6,290 bases of DNA from Sphingobium sp. (GCA_030148625.1 JASBTC010000401.1:1-6290), one strand, 5' to 3'. Positions 1-5,797 are shown, counted from the first letter of the stretch. Numbers and translations: made by a program. The notes: generated by a model not told the origin, from the letters alone.

Positions 1-69
1 CTTCCATTGTATATATGCCCGAGATAGGAACAGACAGTGGCAGTGAGGTGAACTGGACTGGAACGCAAA

Positions 70-648
70 GTGGACAGGCAATCGCATCACATAAATCGTG
101 TGCCCGCGGTCAATATCCATCACGCAACGCGCTTCGCCGAAGGGCATGGTGCCCCGCTGAACACGTTCATTACAATCAACTTCACTGAGGTTGGGTTAGC
201 GGCAGGGGCAAGCCGCGCGTTCCGGAAGCTCCTGTGTCAACGCTTTGCGCCTTGGCTTCGGCGATCGTCTGGCGCACGCGTTCGCACTGCGCCGACATAC
301 GTGTGGGCGATAGAGAACACGGCTTCGACGGTGGCGGCACACTGGCTGGTGCATCTCCCCAATGGAACTACAAAGGCTTTCGTGGACAGGCTACACTCGT
401 GGCTAGAGAATCTGGCCGGAACTCCGCCACTTGCCCGAACTGTGCAAATCAAACGCGTCTACAATCTGATCGGCGCGCGGCGCTACATACTTAAGGGAGT
501 AAGCCCTGTCTGGGCGAGGCACTTGGGTATTCGCGCCAGTGACCAAGGAGTTGTGAATGGCAAGCGTTCTGGGTTCAGCAGAAACCTAGGGCCTGCTGCC
601 AGAAAGCGAGGAGGGTACGTTCCTCGGCGTCAAGTAATCACCCAATAG
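70..648 (+). CDS. Putative HUH-type replication initiator-like protein (tentative)
   Basis: I cannot name this 192-residue protein with certainty. Its pattern resembles rolling-circle Rep/HUH nucleases: a strand FITINFT at residues 33-39 (like Rep motif I), a strand pair YVWAIEN (77-83) and HWLVHLP (91-97) where the HUH metal site would sit, and RYILKG (138-143), which fits the catalytic Tyr-Lys motif III. A basic tail follows (GKRSGFSRNLGPAARKR region, 164-180). Such proteins nick one DNA strand to start plasmid or phage replication. The HUH position reads Ala-Ala-His, so the first metal-binding His may be missing and activity is doubtful. The start is GTG at 70, after an in-frame stop at 49-51, with only a weak ribosome binding site. 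By hand count the region is about 57% GC against about 70% at the start of the next gene, which suggests transfer. Its stop lies 9 bases before the next gene. The family assignment is inference from motifs. Confidence 0.55.
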   Translation: MDRQSHHINRVPAVNIHHATRFAEGHGAPLNTFITINFTEVGLAAGASRAFRKLLCQRFAPWLRRSSGARVRTAPTYVWAIENTASTVAAHWLVHLPNGTTKAFVDRLHSWLENLAGTPPLARTVQIKRVYNLIGARRYILKGVSPVWARHLGIRASDQGVVNGKRSGFSRNLGPAARKRGGYVPRRQVITQ

Positions 649-657
649 GGTGGCCCC

Positions 658-1170
658 ATGCGCACCCGAAACCCCCTCTACATCATGGCCAAGCCCCCGC
701 CGGAGCAACAGGCCCAGATCGCCGCGCTCCCCCGCAACGATCCCGGCCGCGGCCCGCATCTTCTCCACGTCACCCTCGTCTCGCTGTTCGATCTCCACCA
801 TGCCCCGCCCGACTGGCTCCCGCGCGTCATCGCCGCTCTCGACCGGTTCGACGGCCCGGCCTTTCCGCTCGCCTTCGACCGGATCGAGAACCGCAAGGCC
901 GTTACCCTCCGCACCCGCGATCCGCTGGCGCAGGCCCGCGCCTTCCAGCAGCAGCTCGTCCATCACCTGATCGCGCATGATGCGCCGTTCACTCTCGGCA
1001 CCACGCCCGAGCCGCATGTCACGATCAACTATCATGGCGACCGGCTGCGCGCGCAGAAGATCGCGCCGATCGGCTGGACGGTGGACGCGATCATCCTGAC
1101 GGAAAGCGTGGTCGGCAAGACCACCCATGTCGAACATGGCCGCTGGGCATTGCGGGCGGACGCGCACTGA
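658..1170 (+). CDS. 2'-5' RNA ligase family protein (2H phosphoesterase, LigT-like)
   Basis: This 170-residue cytoplasmic protein carries the two HxT motifs that define 2H phosphoesterases: HVTL at residues 37-40 and HVTI at 120-123, about 83 residues apart as is usual in the family. Both histidines and both threonines are present, so it should be catalytically competent. Known members hydrolyse 2',3'-cyclic phosphates or 2',5' phosphodiester bonds and, in vitro, some join tRNA halves; the physiological substrate is usually unknown and cannot be read from this sequence. I chose ATG 658, preceded by a weak AGGGTGG at 647-653, because the residues before Met10 (ATG 685, no ribosome binding site) look like part of the first strand (NPLYIMAK). 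Codons are strongly GC-rich, unlike the gene upstream, so the two are probably not an old operon even though only 9 bases separate them. Confidence 0.85.
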   Translation: MRTRNPLYIMAKPPPEQQAQIAALPRNDPGRGPHLLHVTLVSLFDLHHAPPDWLPRVIAALDRFDGPAFPLAFDRIENRKAVTLRTRDPLAQARAFQQQLVHHLIAHDAPFTLGTTPEPHVTINYHGDRLRAQKIAPIGWTVDAIILTESVVGKTTHVEHGRWALRADAH

Positions 1171-1241
1171 TCGCCTGATGTTGTCTTCGGGCTGCGCGCC
1201 ATCCAGTCCTTTGCGGCGGGCCGTGGTTGCGATCCCGTTCC

Positions 1242-1262
1242 CGGCCGCTGGTACCGCGGCCG
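1242..1262. repeat. Inverted repeat in the 1171-1342 intergenic stretch
   Basis: Perfect 7-base arms CGGCCGC (1242-1248) and GCGGCCG (1256-1262) flank the loop TGGTACC. No T-run follows, so a classical intrinsic terminator is not supported. It lies 71 bases after the LigT-like gene and 80 bases before the next start. It may end the upstream transcript, bind a regulator, or be chance in GC-rich DNA. The rest of this 172-base gap shows only a lone TAAAAT at 1278-1283 that could be a -10 box without a convincing -35. Confidence 0.35.
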
Positions 1263-1342
1263 TGCCGCCGACCGGTCTAAAATGAGTCTACAGCCCTTGT
1301 CGCTGCGGGCCGCCATCGGCATTCTTCGTGGCGGGGGTGAAG

Positions 1343-2332
1343 ATGCAGCGGCTCAACAGACTGTTCCCAATTCTGGCGATGCTTGCCTTGCTGCTTTCGC
1401 CGCTATGCGCGTTGCATGCTGCCCCGCCTTCTGCGCCCGCGACGCAGAACGAGGCGGAGATATTAGATCGGATCCAGATCGACCTGGAGAAGCAGGAACG
1501 TCTGCGCAAGGAGGCGATCCTCGATGCCAAGCAGGAGCTTCTCGAAGCGGGCACGAGCCGGCTTGAGATCATCATCGGCGCGTTCGGCGTCGTCATTGCG
1601 TTCGTTGCGATCATATTCGGGTTTGCGACCCGCGAGGCGGCCATCGCCGCCGCGACCCGCGGTATCGAGCAGGTTCGCGATCAGATGGAGACGACACTGG
1701 CTAGGACCAGGGAGCAGCAGGCCGAGATCGACCGGCTGTCCGAGGTCATTCGGGCGAAGCATGCCGAGATGGAGTATCAGGCATCCTGCCTGTTCGATCA
1801 GCTGATCAGGGGCTTGATCGAATTTCCGGTTGGCGAGTTCAAGGCCAACATACTGGACATAGACCGTGCATCGATCAGCTCATTCTACAGCAAGGTGAAA
1901 GACTTCCCGATCTCGGTCCGGAACGTCAGCCAGCACAAGATCATGATGTCTTACGACATCATGCGCACAGACTGGCCGCATCTGATCACGCATTCCAACC
2001 AGGTGGCAATGGCGTTCAGCGATGACGACGATCTGTGCTCGGCGGCAAAGCTCGCGAACATCATGGCGCTTGCTGAGGCAGGGTCTTTCGAGCTTGCGGC
2101 CAATCAGGCGGAGATATTCTACAGGAAATACTCGAATTCCGACGTCGTGCCTGTCGTCCGCCGCGCTGCAACCGCGCTGATGTACAAATCGATGGTGGAC
2201 TATACGCTTCACAACGATCGCGAAGCCGAGAGTCTGGTTCTAAGAACCGTCATTCAGGAGTTTGGCGGGAAATATTCCGACCGGGAAATTTTGGAGATCG
2301 TATCGGTTGCCGAGCGGCGGCTGGCTAGCTGA
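1343..2332 (+). CDS. Exported/membrane coiled-coil protein of unknown function
   Basis: I do not recognise this 329-residue protein. Starting at ATG 1343, it has a signal peptide (hydrophobic core LFPILAMLALLLSP, probable cleavage after CALHA), a charged helical segment rich in Glu, Lys and Arg, one transmembrane helix (about residues 76-95, IIIGAFGVVIAFVAIIFGF), a second long coiled coil (about 100-150), then a helical alpha-solenoid-like C-terminal half (about 170-329) with TPR flavour (ALAEAGSFELAANQAEIFYRKY). The likely topology is a membrane anchor with the long C-terminal part in the cytoplasm. I preferred ATG 1343 to the upstream in-frame GTG 1328 because GGGGGTGA at 1333-1340 is a good ribosome binding site at about 5 bases and would fall inside the longer gene. 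GC sampled within the gene is about 53%, lower than the neighbours, hinting at a different origin. It converges with the DsbB-like gene, 55 bases away. Confidence 0.75.
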   Translation: MQRLNRLFPILAMLALLLSPLCALHAAPPSAPATQNEAEILDRIQIDLEKQERLRKEAILDAKQELLEAGTSRLEIIIGAFGVVIAFVAIIFGFATREAAIAAATRGIEQVRDQMETTLARTREQQAEIDRLSEVIRAKHAEMEYQASCLFDQLIRGLIEFPVGEFKANILDIDRASISSFYSKVKDFPISVRNVSQHKIMMSYDIMRTDWPHLITHSNQVAMAFSDDDDLCSAAKLANIMALAEAGSFELAANQAEIFYRKYSNSDVVPVVRRAATALMYKSMVDYTLHNDREAESLVLRTVIQEFGGKYSDREILEIVSVAERRLAS

Positions 2333-2333
2333 G

Positions 2334-2367
2334 GCCGCCCGAGGCGGCGGGCCGGCATCGCGCCGCC
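2334..2367. terminator. Possible bidirectional terminator between convergent genes
   Basis: The 55-base gap between the convergent genes ending at 2332 (+) and 2388 (-) can fold two mutually exclusive hairpins sharing one strand: GCCGCC (2334-2339) with GGCGGC (2343-2348) around a CGA loop, and GGCGGCG (2343-2349) with CGCCGCC (2361-2367) around 11 bases. No T-tract follows on either strand, so the terminator call rests on position and stem stability only. Confidence 0.4.
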
Positions 2368-2387
2368 CCGCAGTTTCGTCGCCTGCC

Positions 2388-2816
2388 CTAGCTCGGCTGG
2401 TCCGTCGCCGTCACGGCCCCGGCGCGCTTCCATCGCCAGATCAGCAGCAGCAGGCCGGTGATGATGAACAGCGCAAAGCCCGACAATGCCCAGGCGTTGA
2501 CATACCATTGCTCGCCCCAGCTGAACTCGCCCTTGAAGATCTTCGCCCAGCCGCGGAAATGCTGGGTCGCGCCGACGGAGAGGCCGAACACCGCGAACAC
2601 CGCGGAGAGATACCGGACCAGCCAGTGCGCCGGATCGGGCAGCAGCAGGAGGAGGCCGAGCAGCCCGATCACCGTACGCTGCACCCGGCAATAGGGGCAG
2701 GCATAGACCAGGCCGGTGAGGTCGATCGCCCAGGTCGCCGCGGCGAGCGCGATCGCGGCAAGGCCGACCCAGAGTCGATGACGCAAGAGGATATCCGGCA
2801 CATCGTTGAACATCAT
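2388..2816 (-). CDS. DsbB-like disulfide bond formation membrane protein, single Cys pair
   Basis: This 142-residue protein has four hydrophobic helices (about residues 15-33, 48-60, 66-84 and 108-127), the layout of DsbB, which passes electrons from DsbA to quinone in the inner membrane. After the first helix it carries C40-P-Y-C43 followed by Q46-R47; the Arg sits four residues after the second Cys, as R48 does after C44 in E. coli DsbB, where it interacts with quinone. The second periplasmic Cys pair of DsbB (C104/C130 in E. coli) is absent: the stretch FRGWAKIFKGEFSWGEQW (87-104) where it would lie has no cysteine, and there are no other cysteines in the protein. It may reoxidise a partner by a shorter relay or serve another redox role. 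The start at 2816 (ATGATG) follows a strong G-rich ribosome binding site (minus strand, 2818-2825). It is divergent from arr; no DsbA gene is nearby. Confidence 0.75.
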   Translation of the reverse strand: MMFNDVPDILLRHRLWVGLAAIALAAATWAIDLTGLVYACPYCRVQRTVIGLLGLLLLLPDPAHWLVRYLSAVFAVFGLSVGATQHFRGWAKIFKGEFSWGEQWYVNAWALSGFALFIITGLLLLIWRWKRAGAVTATDQPS

Positions 2817-2817
2817 G

Positions 2818-2825
2818 TCCCCCCT
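2818..2825 (-). promoter_or_regulatory. Ribosome binding site of the DsbB-like gene
   Basis: Read on the minus strand, the bases before ATGATG are AAAGGGGGGAC. This G-run fits the anti-Shine-Dalgarno sequence and fixes the start at 2816 (or the adjacent ATG at 2813) over longer shadow frames. Confidence 0.6.
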
Positions 2826-2868
2826 TTCGTTCCCCGGCGCACCCGCCCGTCACCGCTCAGGGACAGGG

Positions 2869-2917
2869 TTCCGCCGCGGAATGCAAGTGCGAAGGATGTT
2901 TTCGCATGGGCGCGCCC
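2869..2917. promoter_or_regulatory. Cluster of three dyads between divergent DsbB-like gene and arr
   Basis: The 161-base divergent gap holds TTCCGC-C-GCGGAA (2869-2881), TGCGAA-7-TTCGCA (2888-2906) and the perfect palindrome GGGCGCGCCC (2908-2917). They sit 60-110 bases before arr, where a promoter and operator could be. I see no convincing -35/-10 pair. GC-rich DNA yields such dyads by chance, so only the clustering makes this worth listing. Confidence 0.3.
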
Positions 2918-2963
2918 GGTGCGCTACGGCAATCGCGTCCGCGTTCCGTCGTCCGGTTCCTGC

Positions 2964-2968
2964 AGGAG
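2964..2968 (+). promoter_or_regulatory. Ribosome binding site of arr
   Basis: AGGAG nine bases before ATG 2978 decides the start of arr against the longer open frame beginning at 2906. Confidence 0.7.
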
Positions 2969-2977
2969 AGCAACGCC

Positions 2978-3388
2978 ATGACCTATGCCCGCGACGCCGT
3001 CCCGCCTTACTATCATGGCACCCGTGCCGATCTCGCCATCGGTGCGCTGATCGTCCCCGGCCATGCCTCCAACTATGGCGAGCGCAAGCGCGCCTCATGG
3101 ATCTACTTCTCCTCCACGCTCGACGCCGCGATCTGGGGCTGCGAACTCGCCGGGGGGGAGGGGCGCGAGCGGATCTACATCGTCGAGCCGACGGGGGCGT
3201 TCGTCAACGACCCCAACCTCACCGACGCCAAATTCCCCGGCAACCCGACCAAATCCTATCGCTCGCAAGCACCGCTGCGCGTGATCGGTGAGGTTATGGA
3301 ATGGCAGGGCCACGCGCCGGATCAGCTTCAGGCGATGCGGGACCACCTCGCGCGTCTGAAGGCGCAGGGGGTCGAGGCGATCGACTAG
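2978..3388 (+). CDS. arr: NAD+-rifampin ADP-ribosyltransferase (Arr)
   Basis: Arr transfers ADP-ribose from NAD+ to the C23 hydroxyl of rifamycins, which stops them from binding RNA polymerase. The 136-residue protein matches the family over its whole length: YYHGTRADL (11-19), SNYGERKRA (31-39), IYFSSTLDAAIWG (42-54), GEGRERIYIVEP (60-71), DPNLTD (78-83), FPGNPTKSYRS (86-96) and a C-terminal GHAPDQLQAMRDHL helix. The residues known to matter in the Mycobacterium smegmatis enzyme (His19, Tyr49, Asp84) correspond to His13, Tyr43 and Asp78 here, all with the same offset of six, so it should be active. I chose ATG 2978 because AGGAG lies at 2964-2968 and family members begin near here; the open frame runs 24 codons further upstream. 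It stands alone, with no integron or transposase beside it and GC-rich codons like the host genes, so it looks like a resident chromosomal copy. Confidence 0.96.
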   Translation: MTYARDAVPPYYHGTRADLAIGALIVPGHASNYGERKRASWIYFSSTLDAAIWGCELAGGEGRERIYIVEPTGAFVNDPNLTDAKFPGNPTKSYRSQAPLRVIGEVMEWQGHAPDQLQAMRDHLARLKAQGVEAID

Positions 3389-3444
3389 CTACCGAGCGCC
3401 AGTACAAGACGATTCCATTTCAATACCAATTGACGACCAATGCC

Positions 3445-3470
3445 TCGTCTGAAACACCCGCGTCAGACGA
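3445..3470 (+). promoter_or_regulatory. 8-base inverted repeat just upstream of the propeller gene's ribosome binding site
   Basis: TCGTCTGA (3445-3452) and TCAGACGA (3463-3470) are perfect arms around AACACCCGCG. The right arm ends one base before AAGGGAGA, the ribosome binding site of the GTG start at 3487. It could be an mRNA hairpin affecting translation, an operator, or a weak terminator for arr (no T-run follows). The surrounding 3389-3444 stretch is AT-richer than the genes and is a likely promoter area, but I cannot pick a clear -35/-10 pair. Confidence 0.5.
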
Positions 3471-3486
3471 TAAGGGAGAGGGAATT

Positions 3487-4626
3487 GTGGCGCGACGGTT
3501 GCTGGCATTGGTCTTGTTGTTGTGCGGGTTGAGTGGCGTCGCGCACGCGTCCCCGGGCAGCAAGCTCTGGGAATTCCGCGCGGGGGGACAGATCTGGGGC
3601 TCGCTCACCCATGATGCGGGCACGCTCTATTTCGGCAGCGACGATCACCGTGTCTATGCGCTCGATACCGCCGGCCGGAAGCTCAAATGGACGTTCCGCA
3701 CCGGCGGCAAGGTCCGTGCCCAGCCCGCGGTCGCAGGGGATCGCGTCTTCGTCGCCAGCGACGACGGCTTCCTCTACGCGCTCGATCGCGCCACCGGGCG
3801 TCAGCTCTGGCGGTTCGACCTCAAGGCGAGCGATCTGCACCGTCGGCCGCCATCGGCAGACAATTCCTATTTCGACTTTCTCCAGTCTTCGCCGGTGGTG
3901 CATGAGGGGCGGGTCTATGTCGGTTCGCTCAGCGGCGCGCTGTTCGCCGTCGATGCCGCGACCGGCAGGCAGGTCTGGACCCTCGGCACGCTCGACGCGA
4001 TTCGCGGTAACCCTGTCGTTCATGGCGGCAGCGTCTATTTCGGCAGTTGGGACGATCATCTCTACGCCGTCGATCTCAAGACCGGGAAGCCTGTCTGGCG
4101 CGTCGATACCGGCGGCATCGTTCAGTCGACTCCATCGATCGATCAGGGCCGCGTCGTGATCGGCAACCGCGCCGCGAAGCTGATCGCCTACGACGCCGAA
4201 ACCGGCAAGCAGGTCTGGAGCCACGATTATGCCGACGGTTCCTGGGTCGAATCCTCGGCGATCGCGGCGGGCGGGATGCTCTATGTCGGCAGCTCGGATT
4301 CGCTCAAGGTCTCCGCGGTCACCGCCGATACCGGGCGTGAGCTGTGGCAGTTCAAGACCGGCGGCTGGACCTGGGCGACGCCGGTGCTGGCCAATGGGAC
4401 GCTCTATATCGGGGCGCTCAGCGGCTATCCCTATTATTTCGAAGGCGTCACGCTCCGGCATGGCTTCCACGCGATCGACGCCGCGACGGGCCGGGAGAAA
4501 TGGAGCTTCGCCCTGCCTCGGGTCGCGGGATATGTCACCGGCGGTGTGGCGGCGGCGCCGGCGGTCGCGGGCGGCATCGTCTATGTCGGCGCGATCGACG
4601 GCCGTATCTATGCGCTCAAGGAATGA
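3487..4626 (+). CDS. Exported PQQ-binding-like beta-propeller repeat protein (BamB-like fold)
   Basis: This 379-residue protein begins with a signal peptide (VARRLLALVLLLCGLSGVAHA, cleavage after AHA at about residue 21). The rest is a chain of PQQ-like repeats of the pattern YxGSxDxxxYALDxxTGxxxWxF. Eight Trp strands are visible (KLWEF, LKWTF, QLWRF, QVWTL, PVWRV, QVWSH, ELWQF, EKWSF), and the last half repeat (VYVGAIDGRIYAL) would close the ring with the N-terminal KLWEF, giving an eight-bladed propeller. BamB has this fold, but there is no good lipobox: Cys13 follows LLL, so this is probably a soluble periplasmic protein and not the outer-membrane assembly lipoprotein. Residues specific for PQQ dehydrogenases are not evident, so an enzyme role is unsupported; binding or scaffolding is more likely. 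GTG 3487 is chosen because GGGAG lies 8 bases upstream and the signal peptide starts there. It heads a three-gene cluster. Confidence 0.85.
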   Translation: MARRLLALVLLLCGLSGVAHASPGSKLWEFRAGGQIWGSLTHDAGTLYFGSDDHRVYALDTAGRKLKWTFRTGGKVRAQPAVAGDRVFVASDDGFLYALDRATGRQLWRFDLKASDLHRRPPSADNSYFDFLQSSPVVHEGRVYVGSLSGALFAVDAATGRQVWTLGTLDAIRGNPVVHGGSVYFGSWDDHLYAVDLKTGKPVWRVDTGGIVQSTPSIDQGRVVIGNRAAKLIAYDAETGKQVWSHDYADGSWVESSAIAAGGMLYVGSSDSLKVSAVTADTGRELWQFKTGGWTWATPVLANGTLYIGALSGYPYYFEGVTLRHGFHAIDAATGREKWSFALPRVAGYVTGGVAAAPAVAGGIVYVGAIDGRIYALKE

Positions 4627-4651
4627 GTCGCCGGGTAATGGGAGAAACAGG

Positions 4652-5107
4652 ATGAACCGTCTGACGATCGCCGCCATCGCACTCTCCACCGGCCTCGCCG
4701 CGCCCGCCCTGGCGCGCGATCCGGCGCAGGTGCTGATGCCGCCGGCCGGCCGCGACGCCGCGCACAAGGAATGGGGCTTCGCGGAAGCGGTGACGCATGG
4801 CGACACCATCTACCTTTCCGGAGTCGTCGCGGGTCTGTGGGGCGACACCACCGACCAATCGGTCGCCTATGACCGCGCCTTCGCCCAGATCGCCGACATC
4901 CTGAAACGGGCCGGTTCGAGCTGGGACGATGTGATCGAGATGACCACCTACCACACCGACATCACCACTCAGCTCGATCCCTTCGTCAAGGTGAAGTCGC
5001 GCTACGTCACCGCGCCCTATCCCGCCTGGACCGCGATCGATGTCGACCGTCTCGTTCCCGACAAGGGGCTGGCGGAGATCCGGGTGATCGCGAGAAAGTC
5101 GAAATAG
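4652..5107 (+). CDS. Exported RidA-like (YjgF/YER057c/UK114) family protein lacking the catalytic Arg
   Basis: The 151-residue protein has a signal peptide (residues 1-21, ending APALA) followed by a RidA fold: GDTIYLSGVVAG (50-61), a helix with QIADILKRAGSSWDDVIEMTTY (79-100) and the C-terminal signature region around PAWTAIDVDRLVPDKGLAEI (124-143). RidA deaminates reactive enamine/imine intermediates made by PLP enzymes, using an arginine (R105 in E. coli) in the PAR motif; here that position is Trp126, while the conserved Glu (Glu142) remains. It is therefore unlikely to be a classical imine deaminase and belongs among the Rid-related subfamilies of unknown function. Export to the periplasm is also unlike cytoplasmic RidA. 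ATG 4652 follows GGAG (4641-4644). It lies 25 bases after the propeller gene and 2 bases before the VOC gene, so it is very probably co-transcribed with both. Confidence 0.88.
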   Translation: MNRLTIAAIALSTGLAAPALARDPAQVLMPPAGRDAAHKEWGFAEAVTHGDTIYLSGVVAGLWGDTTDQSVAYDRAFAQIADILKRAGSSWDDVIEMTTYHTDITTQLDPFVKVKSRYVTAPYPAWTAIDVDRLVPDKGLAEIRVIARKSK

Positions 5108-5109
5108 CC

Positions 5110-5526
5110 GTGCCCCGTCTCGCCCATGTCGCGCTGGTCGTCCGCGACTATGACGAGGCGCTGGCCTTCTACATCGGCAAGCTCGGGTTCGAACTGGTCG
5201 AGGACAACTACCAGCCCGAACAGGACAAGAGATGGGTGACGATCCGCCCGCCCGGCGCGGGAGCGACCGCGACCACCATCCTCCTCGCCCGCGCTTCCAC
5301 GCGCGAGCAGGAACGGTTCATCGGCGATCAGGCGGGCGGGCGCGTCTTCCTGTTCCTGGCCACCGACGATTTCGATCGCGACCATGCCGCCTATACCGCC
5401 GCGGGCGTTGAATGGGTGCGGCCGCCGACGGTGCAGCCTTATGGGAAGGTGGCGGTGTTCAGCGACCTCTACGGCAACCGCTGGGATCTGATCCAGTTCG
5501 CGGCGGACGGCACCGATGCACGCTAG
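5110..5526 (+). CDS. VOC superfamily protein (glyoxalase/bleomycin resistance/dioxygenase-like)
   Basis: The 138-residue protein has the paired beta-alpha-beta-beta-beta modules of the vicinal oxygen chelate fold: HVALVVRDYDEALAFYIGKLGFEL (6-29) opens module one, and VFLFLATDDFD (79-89) with YGKVAVFSDLYGNRWDLIQF (111-130) forms module two. His6 is a canonical metal ligand, Asp126 sits where glutamate is usual, and the His expected at the start of module two is replaced by hydrophobic residues. This variation is common in the subgroup ending YGNxWDLIQ, whose substrates are mostly unknown, so a glyoxalase I activity should not be assumed. The GTG start comes two bases after the stop of the RidA-like gene and has only a weak ribosome binding site, pointing to translational coupling. 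No signal peptide is present, so it acts in the cytoplasm, unlike its two neighbours. Confidence 0.88.
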   Translation: MPRLAHVALVVRDYDEALAFYIGKLGFELVEDNYQPEQDKRWVTIRPPGAGATATTILLARASTREQERFIGDQAGGRVFLFLATDDFDRDHAAYTAAGVEWVRPPTVQPYGKVAVFSDLYGNRWDLIQFAADGTDAR

Positions 5527-5533
5527 CCGCGAT

Positions 5534-5797
5534 TCACTTCGCCGGGCACAGCGCTACGCTCTTCGATCGCTGGTCGATCAGGATCGCGAAATGCTGCAGC
5601 GCATGGGCTCCGGCGAGCAGTTCGGGATAGCGGCCGGACACGCGTATTTCGACGTCGGAAAGGCTTGCCGCACCGATCCGGAGCGGTCCGCGTACCGTCG
5701 CCCACGCGGTATCGACGGTCGTGTTGGTGAGCTGGCTGGTGGCCTCAGCCGCGACAGCGCTCCCCCGATCATCGAACAGTGCTTGTGACTTGCCGCA
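5534..5797 (-). pseudogene. C-terminal remnant of a probable retropepsin-like aspartic protease
   Basis: Minus strand, this frame is open for 87 codons from just after a TAG (5798-5800) to TGA at 5534-5536, without an ATG near its beginning; the only in-frame GTG would leave about 35 residues. The translation looks like real protein: VRGPLRIGAASLSDVEIRV, then LAGAHALQHFAILIDQRSKS and a final VALCPAK. That order (a strand with IGxxxLxDVxI, a Gly-x-x-x-Leu segment, a strand ending in a basic turn and hydrophobic strand) matches the C-terminal half of bacterial retropepsin-like proteases. The catalytic DTG half is missing; upstream minus-strand frames do not supply it. Third codon positions are GC-rich and the other frames give Arg/Ser/Cys-rich nonsense. 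I read it as a gene decayed at its 5' end. It converges on the VOC gene with a 7-base gap. The coding nature is moderately supported; the family is less certain. Confidence 0.5.

Noticed and set aside
586..1167. 193-codon minus-strand open frame over the LigT-like gene
   Set aside because: The plus strand has both HxT motifs at the right spacing; the minus frame gives Arg/Gly-rich sequence without family features.
1171..1566. The LigT-like frame stays open past its TGA as far as 1566
   Set aside because: Stop readthrough has no support: the protein is already full family length, and from 1343 on the other frame encodes a signal-peptide protein.
2254..2981. Long open frames on both strands across the DsbB-like gene
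   Set aside because: The DsbB-like frame has four membrane helices, CPYC and a strong ribosome binding site; the others are Arg/Ala/Gly-rich shadows.
3487..3550. Possible lipoprotein signal in the propeller protein (Cys13)
   Set aside because: The residues before Cys are LLL, not a lipobox, and the Cys is too near the N terminus; AHA at residue 19-21 fits ordinary signal peptidase cleavage.
3463..4809. 448-codon open frame on the minus strand over the propeller gene
   Set aside because: It is antisense to a well-supported repeat protein with signal peptide; its translation is rich in Arg, Asp, Ile and Glu with no recognisable domain, the usual mirror of GC-rich coding DNA.
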